DNA from: Eimeria necatrix
Taxonomy: Eukaryota; Apicomplexa; Conoidasida; Eucoccidiorida; Eimeriidae
DNA: 64,000 bases
Direction: 5' to 3'
Assembly (NCBI RefSeq): GCF_000499385.1
Contig: NW_013651719.1
Coordinates: 4,159-68,158, forward strand
Shown here: one piece after another, positions 7,153 to 16,384 of the stretch
Layout: every line of letters begins with the position of its first letter
Numbering within the stretch: position 1 is the first letter of the stretch
Notes under the pieces: generated by a model
The model's input: only the letters and a program-made list of their open reading frames with translations
Database searches by the model: none
Told to the model about the DNA's origin: nothing
Position numbers and translations under genes: made by a program

Positions 7153-8126
7153 TGGCACTAACAGTAGCGCAGGCAGCAGCAGCGCAGGCACTAACAGCAG
7201 CACAGGGAGCAGCAGCAGCACAGGGAGCAGCAGCAGCACAGGCAGTAGCAGAGCAGCACAGGTAGCCGCAGCAGTAGCACAGGTAGCAGCAGCAGCAGCA
7301 CAGGTAGCAGCAGCAGCAGCACAGGCAGCAGCAGCACAGGCGGCAGCAGCAGCAGCACAGGCAGCAGCAGCAGCAGCACAGGCAGCAGCAGCAGCAGGGA
7401 CTCACCACACCAGGTGGCGAAGAAGTCGACGATGGCGAGGCCGTTTTTGATCGCCTCGTCGAACTCTGCAGCAAATCAATTCAAACTTATTTGCTGCTGC
7501 TGAGTTGAAGACAAAAAGTGCATTTTGCTGCTACAAAACAGAATTTAAATTCATTTTAATTCATTTTTAATTCATTTTTAACTCCTTTTCAAAGACCTGT
7601 TGCTGCCAACTGGTGTTCGCTGCCGAAATAAACTAATTAAACAGTTCTGACGGTGGACAGAAAAGAACAGAATTAAAAATGAGCACTCTCAGGTGTACAG
7701 ACACCCCGCGCTGAGAAGCTTGACGGAAGCAGCAGAGCCAGCTGAAGCAACTGACACCAGCAAGACAGAGTCGAGGAGACGCAAAAGATGAAAACTAATC
7801 TGCTGCTGCTGCTGCTGCTGCAGCAGCAGCAGCAGCAGATTAGTTTGCATCTTTCGCGTCTTCTGAACTCAAGTGCTGCTGGGGCAGAGCTGCAGTTCAA
7901 GAAGGAGGCCAAAGGCTATTCAACTTCTGGCGCCACACCCCCTGGCGAAGCGACAGGCGATTTCCAGAAGAAGTAGAAGATTAAAATTAAAAAATGGAGT
8001 TTAAAGAGATATAAATTGAAGACAGAGGCGAGTAGATTCTGCAGAAATGGAAAAACGGCGAAACCTGAATTCGGTCTGTGTGGTGCTGAACGGACCCTCA
8101 ATGCCTTTAATGTGCTTGACGGGCAT
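6556..8126 (-). CDS. TRX: Thioredoxin
   Basis: Small dithiol oxidoreductase of the cytosolic thioredoxin type. Four exons: 8096-8126, 7406-7465, 7004-7074 and 6556-6705, 312 nt and 103 residues (family about 104-110). Exon 1 gives MPVKHIKGIE, exon 2 EFDEAIKNGLAIVDFFATWC, exon 3 completes the redox motif as GPCKMIRPF, and exon 4 carries VDVDENPEL, the cis-Pro loop AMPTFKLYKDG and the C-terminal helix. All phases match (1, 1, 0). Intron 2 splits the Gly codon inside the WCGPC active site. Donors are gtccgt (weak), gtgagt and gtaggc. No signal peptide is evident, so a cytosolic location is inferred. Introns 2 and 3 are packed with CAG/CTG repeats, whereas the exons have none. Head-to-head with the gene starting at 8552. 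Confidence 0.95.
6727..6990. repeat. CAG/CTG tracts of thioredoxin intron 3
   Basis: Plus-strand CAG with CGG interruptions at 6735-6825 and alternating CAG/CTG blocks at 6918-6990. In the sense (minus) transcript this places CAG-containing blocks close to the donor and a long CUG tract close to the acceptor, the same arrangement as in RPB10 intron 2. Confidence 0.9.
7110..7397. repeat. CAG minisatellite in thioredoxin intron 2
   Basis: CAG runs broken at intervals by CACAGG or GAGCAG into units of roughly 15-18 bp (for example GCAGCAGCAGCACAG). It fills nearly the whole intron, reading CUG with CCUGUG interruptions in the transcript. Confidence 0.9.
7692..7705. promoter_or_regulatory. Palindrome variant GGTGTACAGACACC
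   Basis: Same variant as at 2037-2050, here inside thioredoxin intron 1. Confidence 0.5.
7801..7838. repeat. CTG/CAG inverted repeat
   Basis: Seven CTG triplets followed directly by six CAG triplets inside thioredoxin intron 1, a perfect hairpin-forming arrangement. The flanks ACTAATCTG and CAGATTAGTT extend the inverted repeat by several bases on each side. Confidence 0.9.
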
Positions 8127-8551
8127 CTTGGCGACGCAAAAATCGAAAAGAAACTCCAAATAAAGATAATTCGAAGTGAAAGATCTCGAAATGAAGAATA
8201 AAAACAAATGAATTGTGCTTTCGTCACGTGTGCACATGAACAGCAGCTTGGGCTGTACGTGCACTCCGCGGGTGGCTGCGCGCCGGGTGAAACTGCAGGT
8301 AATTCGACATTTAAAAAATTGTCTTTGTTAAAGGTCTCAGTGCTTTTGAACAAATATTTCAAATTGTTTTTTCCTTTTTTTCTCCGCTTTTTCCTATTCT
8401 AGCCCCGCAGCGTTTCCCGACTCGGTCCAACGCAGAGGGGGGCCCCTCAGCTTTCTTAATCGATGCAAAACTCCTCGCCTCGAGCTGAAACCGAAATGCT
8501 CTAGGCTAAAAACCCCAATTTAGGGTTTAGGGTTGAAGTTGATAGTTGAAG
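8127..8551. promoter_or_regulatory. Bidirectional promoter, thioredoxin and basic Q-rich protein
   Basis: 425 bp between divergent starts. Contains a diverged palindrome copy, GCTGTACGTGCACT at 8252-8265 (about 125 bp upstream of the thioredoxin ATG), a nearby CACGTGTGCAC, and two TTTAGGG units immediately upstream of the ATG at 8552. Confidence 0.5.
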
Positions 8552-9065
8552 ATGGCAGCAGATGTTCAATTCAACTTTGCCGATGGCAACGTTGCCTTTC
8601 CCTTCCTGGATGCAGCAGACCCGCAGCAGCAGCAGCAGCAGCGGGCGCCTCGCCCTCAGCAGCAGCAGCAAGAGCTGCAGCAGTCCCAGGCCCAGGGAGC
8701 GCGGCGAAAACACAGACAGGGTGCTGGCGCCGCTGCTGCTGCGGCTGCTGCTGCTGCAGCGACGTCCGCCGCAGCAGCAACTCTCCAGCAGCAGCAGAAG
8801 CGACTCACGCAGCAGCAGAAGAACCGGGAACGCCACCTGAAGCTCCTGCAGCAGCAGCAGCAGCAGCAAGAAGCAGAGGCTGCGAATTCCGAGGACGACA
8901 GCAGCTTCACTCGCACCGCTCTCGTGAGCAGCAGCCTTGCCTCTCGGCAGCAGCAGCTGCAGCAAAGAAGAAAAAGAAGAAAAGGAAAAGAGACTCACAG
9001 AGCGCTCAAACGCAAGCAGAAGATGAGCCGTCGATACACCCGGAAGCAGCGGACACGCCTCCAGA

Positions 9066-9102
<37 letters not shown>

Positions 9103-9237
9103 AGCAGCAGCAGCAAAAGAAAGGAGAAGCAAAAAGATAAAGACACGTCTAGAGAAGAAAACAACGCAAAAGGAGAAGGACCGGCTGACGAAACGGAGGA
9201 AATCAAGGATCAGCAAAACAGCTTGGGAGAATGCATG

Positions 9238-9278
<41 letters not shown>

Positions 9279-9423
9279 GCAACAGAAGCGCAAGCGGCGC
9301 AGGCGCGGCACACGGCAGCAGCAGCAGCAGCAGCAGCAGCAAGGTGACGACGACAGTGCTGAAGGTGTGTGGGAAGACGAGCACACAATGGGTCAGGGGT
9401 GGGCAGACAGTGCTGCTGCTCCT

Positions 9424-9467
<44 letters not shown>

Positions 9468-9627
9468 GCAGCAGAAGCTCCGAGGCGTGACGAAGGGGGG
9501 GCGCCGCATAATAATTCGGCACATGTTTAAAGAAGGAAATGAAAAAGGGAAAAGAAGAACTAAAACGAGAAGCAGACAAAAAAATATCAAAAAAGATAAA
9601 AGGCCCGAGGCCCTGGTGAGGGTTTGA
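8552..9627 (+). CDS. Basic low-complexity protein with Gln/Ala/Ser runs
   Basis: Function not recognised. The start is ATG 8552 (MAADVQFNFADGNVAFPFLD). The upstream frame is open from there through Q and A runs to SFTRTAL, and a second frame is open from 9001 to the TGA at 9625-9627. A 77-bp intron, gtgagc at 8924 to actcacag ending at 9000, joins them in phase and is my preferred model: exons 8552-8923 and 9001-9627, 332 codons including the stop. Exon 2 has acidic and basic blocks, two long Gln runs (about 9236-9290 and 9425-9470), then a Lys/Arg-rich tail with TKTRSRQKNIKKDKRP, which looks conserved and hints at a nucleolar or RNA-linked role (inference only). The CAG tracts are read here as Gln, Ala or Ser. 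The alternative is one unspliced frame to 9490, which reads less naturally. Confidence 0.5.
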
Positions 9628-9668
<41 letters not shown>

Positions 9669-9808
9669 TGCTGCTGCTGCGCCTACTGCCCTCTGTGCTG
9701 TTGCTGCTGCGCATACTGCCCTCTGTGCTGTGCTTGCTGCGCTTGCTGCCCTAAGTGCTGCTGCTGCACCTGCTGCAGCAGCTGCATCTAATGCTGGGTC
9801 TGCTGCTA

Positions 9809-9847
<39 letters not shown>

Positions 9848-10540
9848 GTTGCAGAAGCCTTCCTACTTGTCATGAGCTACGGTGTTGGCCGCGAGGTGCA
9901 GCAAAGTGCTGCTGGAGCCAAACCCTAGGCCTCAAACCCTAAACCCTAAACCCTAAACCCTAACTTGAGGCCCAGGGGGAAGAAAGAAATTGCCTTTTGG
10001 GTCTTCCTCTGATCTTTTAAACTCCAGAAACGGGGGCGCTGTCGAAAGACAAGACGCGCCTTCAAAACCCTAAACCCTAAACCCTAAACCCTAGCTGCTG
10101 CTGCGCTCTCGGGCGGCAGCTAGGGTTTCTGCAGAGGGGCGCTCTTGCCTGCTGCAGAGTTCACGAATCAAATAAACCTGCTTCAATCTGCTGCTGCTGC
10201 TGCTGCCGCTGCTACTTTGGCTGCTGCTATCCTGTAGCGGCTGTTGCTGCTGCTCCTGCGCCTGCTGTTGCTGCAGCAGCTTTGCTGCAGCAGCTTGTGG
10301 TGCCACTGGCGCAGCCGTTATTGCGGAAGCCAGTGTTTGTGATGTTGCTGCAGCCGTTGCTGCTGCAGCAGCGGCTGCTGCTGCTGTTACTGCTGCGCAA
10401 TTGTGGGGGCCGCAGCAGCTGCTGCTGTTGCTGCGGCAGGTACTGCTGCTGCTGCGAGTGCAGCAGCAGCTGCTGCAGCGGGCCCGCAGCCAGCTTGAAA
10501 TGCTGCTGGTCTCTTGCGCGAGGCCCGAGCCGCAGGGGCT
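9628..10540. repeat. CTG-rich and telomere-like repeat stretch, no supported gene
   Basis: CTG runs at 9630-9665, 9673-9800 (interrupted) and 9808-9846. AAACCCT arrays at 9920-9962 and 10062-10094. More CTG/CAG patches run from 10186 to 10500. Open frames here are homopolymers on both strands. Confidence 0.75.
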
Positions 10541-11164
10541 TCATCTGTCAAGGGGGATGTCTTGCAGCCCCATTTCGTGCAGCAGCTGCTGCTGCTGCTG
10601 CCGCAGCCGCTGCTGCGGCTGTTCACGCTGCTGCTGCCGCTGCTGCGGCTGTTCGCGCTGCTGCTGCCGCTGCTGCGGCTGCGGCGGCGGCTTCTGCTGC
10701 CGCCGCTTCGGCGCTGCTTCCCGCTGCTGCTGCTCCACCAGCAGCCGCAGCGGCCACCGCCTAAACGGACACCCCAGCTTCCCGTAGGCCCAAAAGACTG
10801 CGTAAGTGGTCAGGGCCATCACCAGCAGCTCAGCAGCTCGCTGCAGCCAAAACTCGCGGGTTTTGAGGGCTTTTCGCAGCGGCAGCGCCACGTAGGCCTC
10901 CTCCAGCTCCGCCTGCTGCTGCTGCTGCTGCTGCTGCTGGGGGAGCTGCGCCGGCTCGGCCTCGGGAGGAAGCGGCACCGCAGCGTCAGCGCCGGCGGGC
11001 TCCGCCGCCCCTGCATCTGCGACAGGGGCTGGGGGGTCTTCTCCAGCGTCTGCTGCTGCTGCTGCTGCTGCTGCTGCAGCTGCTGCTGCTTCCGCGCGCC
11101 CGGCGGCAGCGGAGGAAAGACAGAGCGCAAAGGCGAGGAGGAGGAGCAACGGGCAGCGCGTCAT
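10541..11164 (-). CDS. Small signal-peptide protein, one membrane helix, Gln-rich tail
   Basis: Not recognised as a known family. From ATG 11162-11164 the 207 residues run: signal peptide MTRCPLLLLLAFALCLSSAAAG, a poly-Ala run, an acidic Ala/Pro region, a Q9 run, a conserved-looking block (LRKALKTREFWLQRAAELL), a membrane helix (LLVMALTTYAVFWAYGKLG), then a basic Gln-rich tail with tandem REQPQQRQQQ units from a 36-bp DNA repeat (about 10607-10680), ending MGLQDIPLDR. This suggests a type I membrane protein of the secretory pathway with a cytosolic tail. An acceptor-like tatcgcag lies just upstream of the ATG, so a 5' UTR intron is likely. The frame continues upstream to 11221, but that part does not resemble a signal peptide. 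Confidence 0.65.
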   Translation of the reverse strand: MTRCPLLLLLAFALCLSSAAAGRAEAAAAAAAAAAAAADAGEDPPAPVADAGAAEPAGADAAVPLPPEAEPAQLPQQQQQQQQQAELEEAYVALPLRKALKTREFWLQRAAELLVMALTTYAVFWAYGKLGCPFRRWPLRLLVEQQQREAAPKRRQQKPPPQPQQRQQQREQPQQRQQQREQPQQRLRQQQQQLLHEMGLQDIPLDR

Positions 11165-11903
11165 TGGGCCTAGCTGCGATAAAAGGACAAAAATAAGTTT
11201 TGCGTAATTAACTGAAGACAAAGAAACAGTTGGAACGCGCTGAGCAGCAGCTGCTGCAGAAGGCGGAAAGCCGCCAGTCGCCGTGGGGTAGTGGTGAGCC
11301 GGCGGTCGTGCAGCAGCTCAGACACAGCCTTCGGCTAGTCTGGCAAAATTAATTCGTCATTTTGCAGCAATTAAACATCTATTTAAACGATATCTCGAAA
11401 TTAAATCGGCGTTTTCTCCACCGATCGCACAACGCAGCGCAGCGGGAGCACTGCCGCAGCCTCGCCGCTGCCGCAGCAGCAGCAGCAGTCGAAGACCTCT
11501 AGCAACTGCCCACGCCACCGTTCAAAACTTGCTTTCTTGCTTTTCTGCAGCAGCAACTTATCGTCAAGTCGATCTCTTAGCAGCAAAGTCCCTCGCAGCA
11601 AACAACGAGGGCGGTCAAACTTCAGGCGCCGCTCAAGGATACATACACAAGCGGCAACGCTCCCTCTAAAGAATCCAGCCTCAGCATCGGCGAATCATCG
11701 AAAATTAAACTTCTAGTTCACTTTTAAGTTGAAGTGTGATAAAGTCGACCTGGGTTTCGTGGCTTTGCATGCCCCGTGGCCTCAGACTCCAGACTGCAAA
11801 GTAGACTTGTTGCACGTGCGTGTTCTGGTGGCCAACAACAGCAGCATTTCACTGGGAGATAACTAGTGCAGCAGCAGCAGCAGAGTCCTTGTAGTTTACA
11901 GCG
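11165..11903. other. No supported gene; right end of the R segment
   Basis: Presumably the 5' UTR and promoter of the minus-strand membrane-protein gene. A 66-codon minus frame at 11401-11601 has some non-repetitive sequence but no splice or family support. The last CAG tracts of the segment are at about 11474-11490 and 11868-11883. Confidence 0.5.
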
Positions 11904-12290
11904 CTAGGCGCTGCCCTTAGGCTGCACTAAGAGGCCCTCGGGGGCCCCCTTTCCCATGGCATTCAGAACTAGCGAGGCTGCAGGCAGCAGAGGCAGAGGG
12001 GCCCCAGCCAGAGGCTCTGGGGGCTGTGGCCCATGTCGCTGCAGTGGAAGAAATAAAACATCAAAAGGAAATGCAAAAGGAATTGCCAAGCCTCAGTAAA
12101 GCTTTCTACCTGAAGATGCCCCCTTGGGCTTTCCGCGCATCCCTTTCTAAATTGCCAAAGTCTTATGCGCGGGGCCTGCGAGCTGTTCACATATGAATAA
12201 GAAGTTTTACAAGCATTGCTGCTGTTCTGCAGGTTTGGGCTGCTGCTGACGGAGATTTCCAAACTTCTGCACTTCTCGAAAATGCTGCTA
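11904..12290 (-). CDS. Possible 3' exons of an unrecognised gene
   Basis: Last exon 11904-12038 (acceptor ccactgcag, phase 0, stop TAG) encodes RHGPQPPEPLAG through LLVQPKGSA. The preceding exon ends at 12110 with donor caggtagaa and encodes QAPRIRLWQFRKGCAESPRGHLQ. Its upstream limit is unclear because two frames are open over 12180-12290. Good splice signals and matching phase favour a real gene, but no family is recognised and the start is not found. Confidence 0.35.
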
Positions 12291-13651
12291 AGACAACAAG
12301 AGTGGCAGAAGATGCAACTGAGCTTTGAGCTCTTCTATCAGTCTTTTTGGTAGTCCAAAGTTGGCTTTCTTTAGGTATGAAGTGGGGGACGAGCAGAGCC
12401 GTAGGCCCTCACACGCTTAAGTACACTCCTATGTCTTCTTCAGCTCTGTAGACCATCAAGTCATGAAACAAAAAGTTAATTGCTAGATGCAAAGTTAGAT
12501 TATTTTCGAGACAAACCACAACCTTATTTGGCTTTATTGGGCAATTTGCTATGTTGGAGCCACCAGGCCCTCATGTGGAGGGAAAGTGGCGCAGGCATTC
12601 GTTCTGTTGCTCAAAATAAGAACTAGAGGCTGAACCATTTCATTGAATTCCAAATACAAATTATTGTCCCGGAAATGCGGTTTAGGATGTTCGAGAAAAC
12701 ATTTATGTTACAAAAAGAGGAATTGCCATTAGCTGAACCAGCGCTGGTTCACTCAGAGGAATGTCTAAGCACTTGCTGCAACAGCAACCCATGCACGGCT
12801 CCCGACTGCAACAGCAGCGACAAACTCTGGCTGTCAGTAGTCAAAAATGGAGAGGCACTACACACATATACTCACTTTTATCGTTAAGATTTAGAAGAAC
12901 ACCTGTTCACAAAGTTTATTTACTGTGGGAGCTGTACGCCAGTGCTGGCCTCGCGATGAATTCCGAAACGAGGGCTCAAAGCGCGCCTCTCCATTTAGTT
13001 CGCTCAAAATATGGTATTGGTTACCCGCGCATGCATTTTGTTTTGTTTTTTTTGCTTTTCATTTTCGGATGGAGGAGGCACTGGGAGGAACTCTCCATTT
13101 GCATGCGGTGGGCACAGCTTGCATGCTATCCTGTATGCGATTTTGGGCTGTTTGCACCCTGTAGACTCAGCAGTTGCAAGCAGAGACAGCTATGGCGCAG
13201 TAAGAGAAATGAGAACGGTAGTTATAGATGGGGGGGGTCTTGACTAGGTGAAAGTACGACTGACGGAGGCACTGACTTGCATGGAGGCGCTACGCAGTGC
13301 ATGCACCTGAGGCGATGGTCTATTTTCCTCAGTGCCTCCCAATCATTTCACCAAAGAGTGAACACTGCCGCACATAATTTGCTGTTCAATGATAGAAATA
13401 ACTTCATGCAGGTCCGTCCGTTTGGTGGTAGCAAACAGTATAAAAAGTGAGCCAACAAAAAGTTTCTCAGGAGCCAAATGAGGGTCGCGGAGGTGATACG
13501 GGACAAGTTTGGGCACAAAAGAGACATCTTGGCAAGAAGAAATGACAGTCTATGAGAAGCGGTGGGCCAGTGCCAGTGCGCCAGTGTTCCGTGGCTATGA
13601 ACAGACCTTAGTGAAAGGATGCAAACAAAAAGACACTTGTAAAATTCTGCG
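12291..13651. other. No supported gene
   Basis: Unique sequence with only short frames on both strands. Upstream exons of the preceding minus-strand gene probably fall here (for example KANFGLPKRLIEELKA, about 12330-12383), but I could not join them with confidence. Confidence 0.4.
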
Positions 13652-14772
13652 TCAGGGTTTTGCTGCCACATACCACTGCTGTTCATCACTCCCACTTTTT
13701 CCGGAAGATGCTTTTCGGCACACAATTTCCAGAACTGCTCGAGTAGTTGGGTCACGAACTGCGTGTCTACATAAAGGGCAAGGAGCCGACCGTTTCGCTA
13801 TCTTTTGCTGTTAGAGTGTCCTAGCCAATAATCACTTCAAAAGACGATAAGTCGGCAAAAGAGGAACTTCTCGTGTTGCATGCCAAGCTGACGAAAGAAA
13901 TGAAAAAGGTATGCGTTTACATTCCTGCTCGTCTGCCGGAGTAACAGCTCGGAGCTGGTGACCACTGAGCATCAGCACGTTTGGGCCATCCGCCGCACTG
14001 AGAGAAATAGAAACAGGATATTGCAAGTTTCACACTTTTTACAGATGCACGAATGACTCCAAAGATTTGCTGAAGGGAGAGCTTCGCTGTCAATTAATTC
14101 CTCAGAAAGTCCTCCGTAGCGGTGAAGTCGTCCAGCAAGCGCCTAACACAGGGGTAGCGGCTGCAATCCTCTTCTCCAAAAAACAAAAGTGCCCACCCTG
14201 CTGAGCGGCTATACAAAAACTAATATAACATAAATAGCAGGAAAAGTGAGAGGGAGGCCAGTAGTGAAACTTTAGCTTCGTAAGTGAACACTGAGCTGCT
14301 CAAGGAGGCCCGCAGACTTCTGGCTCAATGCTCCAGTGTCTCGCCATTAAAGACTTTACACTGGCAGCTGTGAATACATGAATGCCCGGCTAATAGCAGC
14401 ACTTGCCGAAGGCAACGAAGACTTCTAAGTCCTCTACAGTTGGCTACCACGTGATCGTGGTGCAGAAAGAGCGCACCCGTACAGAAATTGGAATAGTCTT
14501 GCACGCAACTGCATGCACTGGATGCAGACCCGTCAAGGGAATTCAAAATGAAAAAAGAAATAACGGGCACAAAAGTCCCGTCTAAATAGCTCACTTTCCT
14601 CACCTATTATAACAGCGTGAGGCTCGCAAAATATCGGGCTCTTGGTATCTGGGGAAGACCAAGCTTGTTGGGGAAATGGTTTATTTGCCTTTGGAATCAT
14701 GAACGAGAGTTCTGCGGATGGCGCAGTTGGGGAATGCCACTGACTTGGGTTTGGATCCTTATTAGCGGGAGT
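13652..14772 (-). CDS. Unrecognised multi-exon gene, 3' part
   Basis: Five exons join with consistent phase: 14604-14772 (PNPSQWHSPTAPSAEL to FCEPHAVII), a 26-nt micro-exon 14483-14508 (VACKTIPIS), 14051-14142 (ALAGRLHRYGGLSEELIDSE), 13921-13997 (DGPNVLMLSGHQLRAVTP) and 13652-13758 (FRDPTTRAVLEIVCRK to WYVAAKP, stop TGA). Donors are gtgagg, gtacgg, gtgcat and gtaaac; acceptors are tacag, tgcag, gttag, tctcag and cgcag. The joined protein reads as non-repetitive and globular, which is the main support. The 5' end lies further right, perhaps with an exon around 15110-15300, and was not resolved. No family recognised, so no function is proposed. Confidence 0.5.
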
Positions 14773-16384
14773 CTGTACTGTAATAAATAGGCTCTGACAA
14801 TGAGGTGCTGGTCCAAAGTCCAGGCACTTTAGCGGGAGGGCGCACATGCGCCGGGATGGGCACGCTCTAATGACTTGGTGCCACCCAACTCTATTTTCAC
14901 ACAAGTTCCTGGCATTTCTATAACTGTTGAGGGTGTGCAGGTGCCTCTATCGAAGAAGTCAGTGATACTTTAAAAGTGGCTTAAGTGTGATGTTTTCGGG
15001 TCGGTTGCCCGGGAACCATTAATCTTAACCCCCCAAATCCTGAGACCTAACTGTAACTTCTGGGATTTTGCGGAAAGACTACTATGAGTTTTTTTGGGGG
15101 AATAGAGCGAACTTTAACGAGCCAGTAAATGTCCAACATGCAACTTTTTGAGAGTAGATATCGTCACAGCTCTGCGTTGTACAGCGACATGGGCTAAGAC
15201 AACTTCATGGTAATGTGCATCACGGTCTAGTATATCAAAGAAAATGCATAAACCTGCCCAGCATGTTACAGGCGATGCATATGTCAGTGATGAAGCTTTA
15301 GACAAAATCTGCCGATCTCGTACGCCTCCCTAATCCGCTCGCTGAGAGCCACACCTTGTCTAAATGCAATGTTCAGAAAGGCACCACACTGTAGCTTAAA
15401 TTATCGGCAAATACCGCTACCAAACGTGAATTTCATACATTGAAATTTGACTGGTGCATGCGATGAGTATGATGGATCAAGGGGCGTACTAGAAACCTCA
15501 TTGGCCTGTGGTGGAATCCAAGCCATATTAGAAAAATTTTAAGGCTTATAATCCCCAGGAAGATGGTTTTGCTAGCAGGAATGAGTGGAGTAACTGAATT
15601 CGTCCCCACAACGCCGCACAGTGTGCCAGCTTAGTGAGTTACGAAGCAACCAAACGGCAACCAAAGTGCAGCATTTTCATGAAGTCCTCAATGCTCTATC
15701 TTTCTGTCTTCCTTTTTCTATTTTTGATAATTTCAATCGCCTCTGAACTTTTCGCTCTTTACTGAAATGGACTGCAGAGTCCGCTAGCTGTTGAGGAGTG
15801 AAACCGGTGCCTATCCGTCATCAGGCAGCCTCCTCAACTGAAAACTGCATTTAAAAATGTCTTCTGAATGCATGCCATAAACAAAAGAGGCGGAATATTA
15901 TCATGGTGGTCTTTAAGGCAGCTCCGTCGTGCAGCTCATAACAGAGCCCGACTCTGGAGCCGGCTCTGTAGCTTCTGGCGACTATGGTAAGAGTAGGAAG
16001 AAAAAGTGTGAAGCTTCTCCAACCGGACCTGCTTTTACTTTTTGAGAATATGTGCAGAGAAACTGATCGAGACTTAAACTGCTTGAGGCTTGCATACGTG
16101 AGTACAGACCCGCTCCACTTGCCGTCGAGACATTGTAGCGGCTGACTTATAGCGGACCAGGATGTGCTGCTCGCGCCTCGATTAGCCTAGCCTTCCATCT
16201 ATATTTCTGTGTTTTTTTCACATTGAGAAAATTCTGTTTTTGAACGGGGAAAGGCGGCGAGAATGACATAGAATGACCGTCAACCGGCAGCTGACTGTGA
16301 GCGTTTTGATAACGTGAAGCAGCGCTTCCGAGGGTGCCAGATCACATTTTCCCCTTTAAAACTGCACACCACACTGTGCAGAAA
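14773..16384. other. No supported gene
   Basis: Probably 5' exons or promoter of the preceding minus-strand gene and the promoter of the phosphodiesterase to the right. A minus frame at 15114-15305 (FFDILDRDAHYHEVVLAHVAVQ) could be an exon but lacks convincing junctions. Confidence 0.4.

Larger units (their letters stand above)
1..11900. repeat. Repeat-rich (R) chromosome segment
   Basis: Seen: dozens of CAG/CTG tracts in both orientations, telomere-like AAACCCT or TTTAGGG arrays in both orientations, and A/T tetranucleotide runs, all interspersed with genes. The last CAG cluster is near 11,865-11,883; beyond that such tracts essentially vanish. Known: Eimeria chromosomes alternate repeat-rich and repeat-poor segments, and the R segments carry CAG and AAACCCT repeats. 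Inferred: this is one R segment and its right-hand boundary. Because the telomere-like arrays are scattered and point both ways, they are internal repeats and not a chromosome end. Confidence 0.85.

Noticed and set aside
8995..9714. 239-codon minus-strand frame with poly-Leu
   Set aside because: Antisense of the Gln/Ser-rich gene; consists of Leu/Ala/Cys homopolymers.
1398..10094. AAACCCT/TTTAGGG arrays as a chromosome end
   Set aside because: The arrays are short, scattered and in both orientations, with genes on both sides, so they are internal telomere-like repeats.
11401..11601. 66-codon minus-strand frame with part non-repetitive sequence
   Set aside because: No start context, splice partner or family similarity; left as unassigned.
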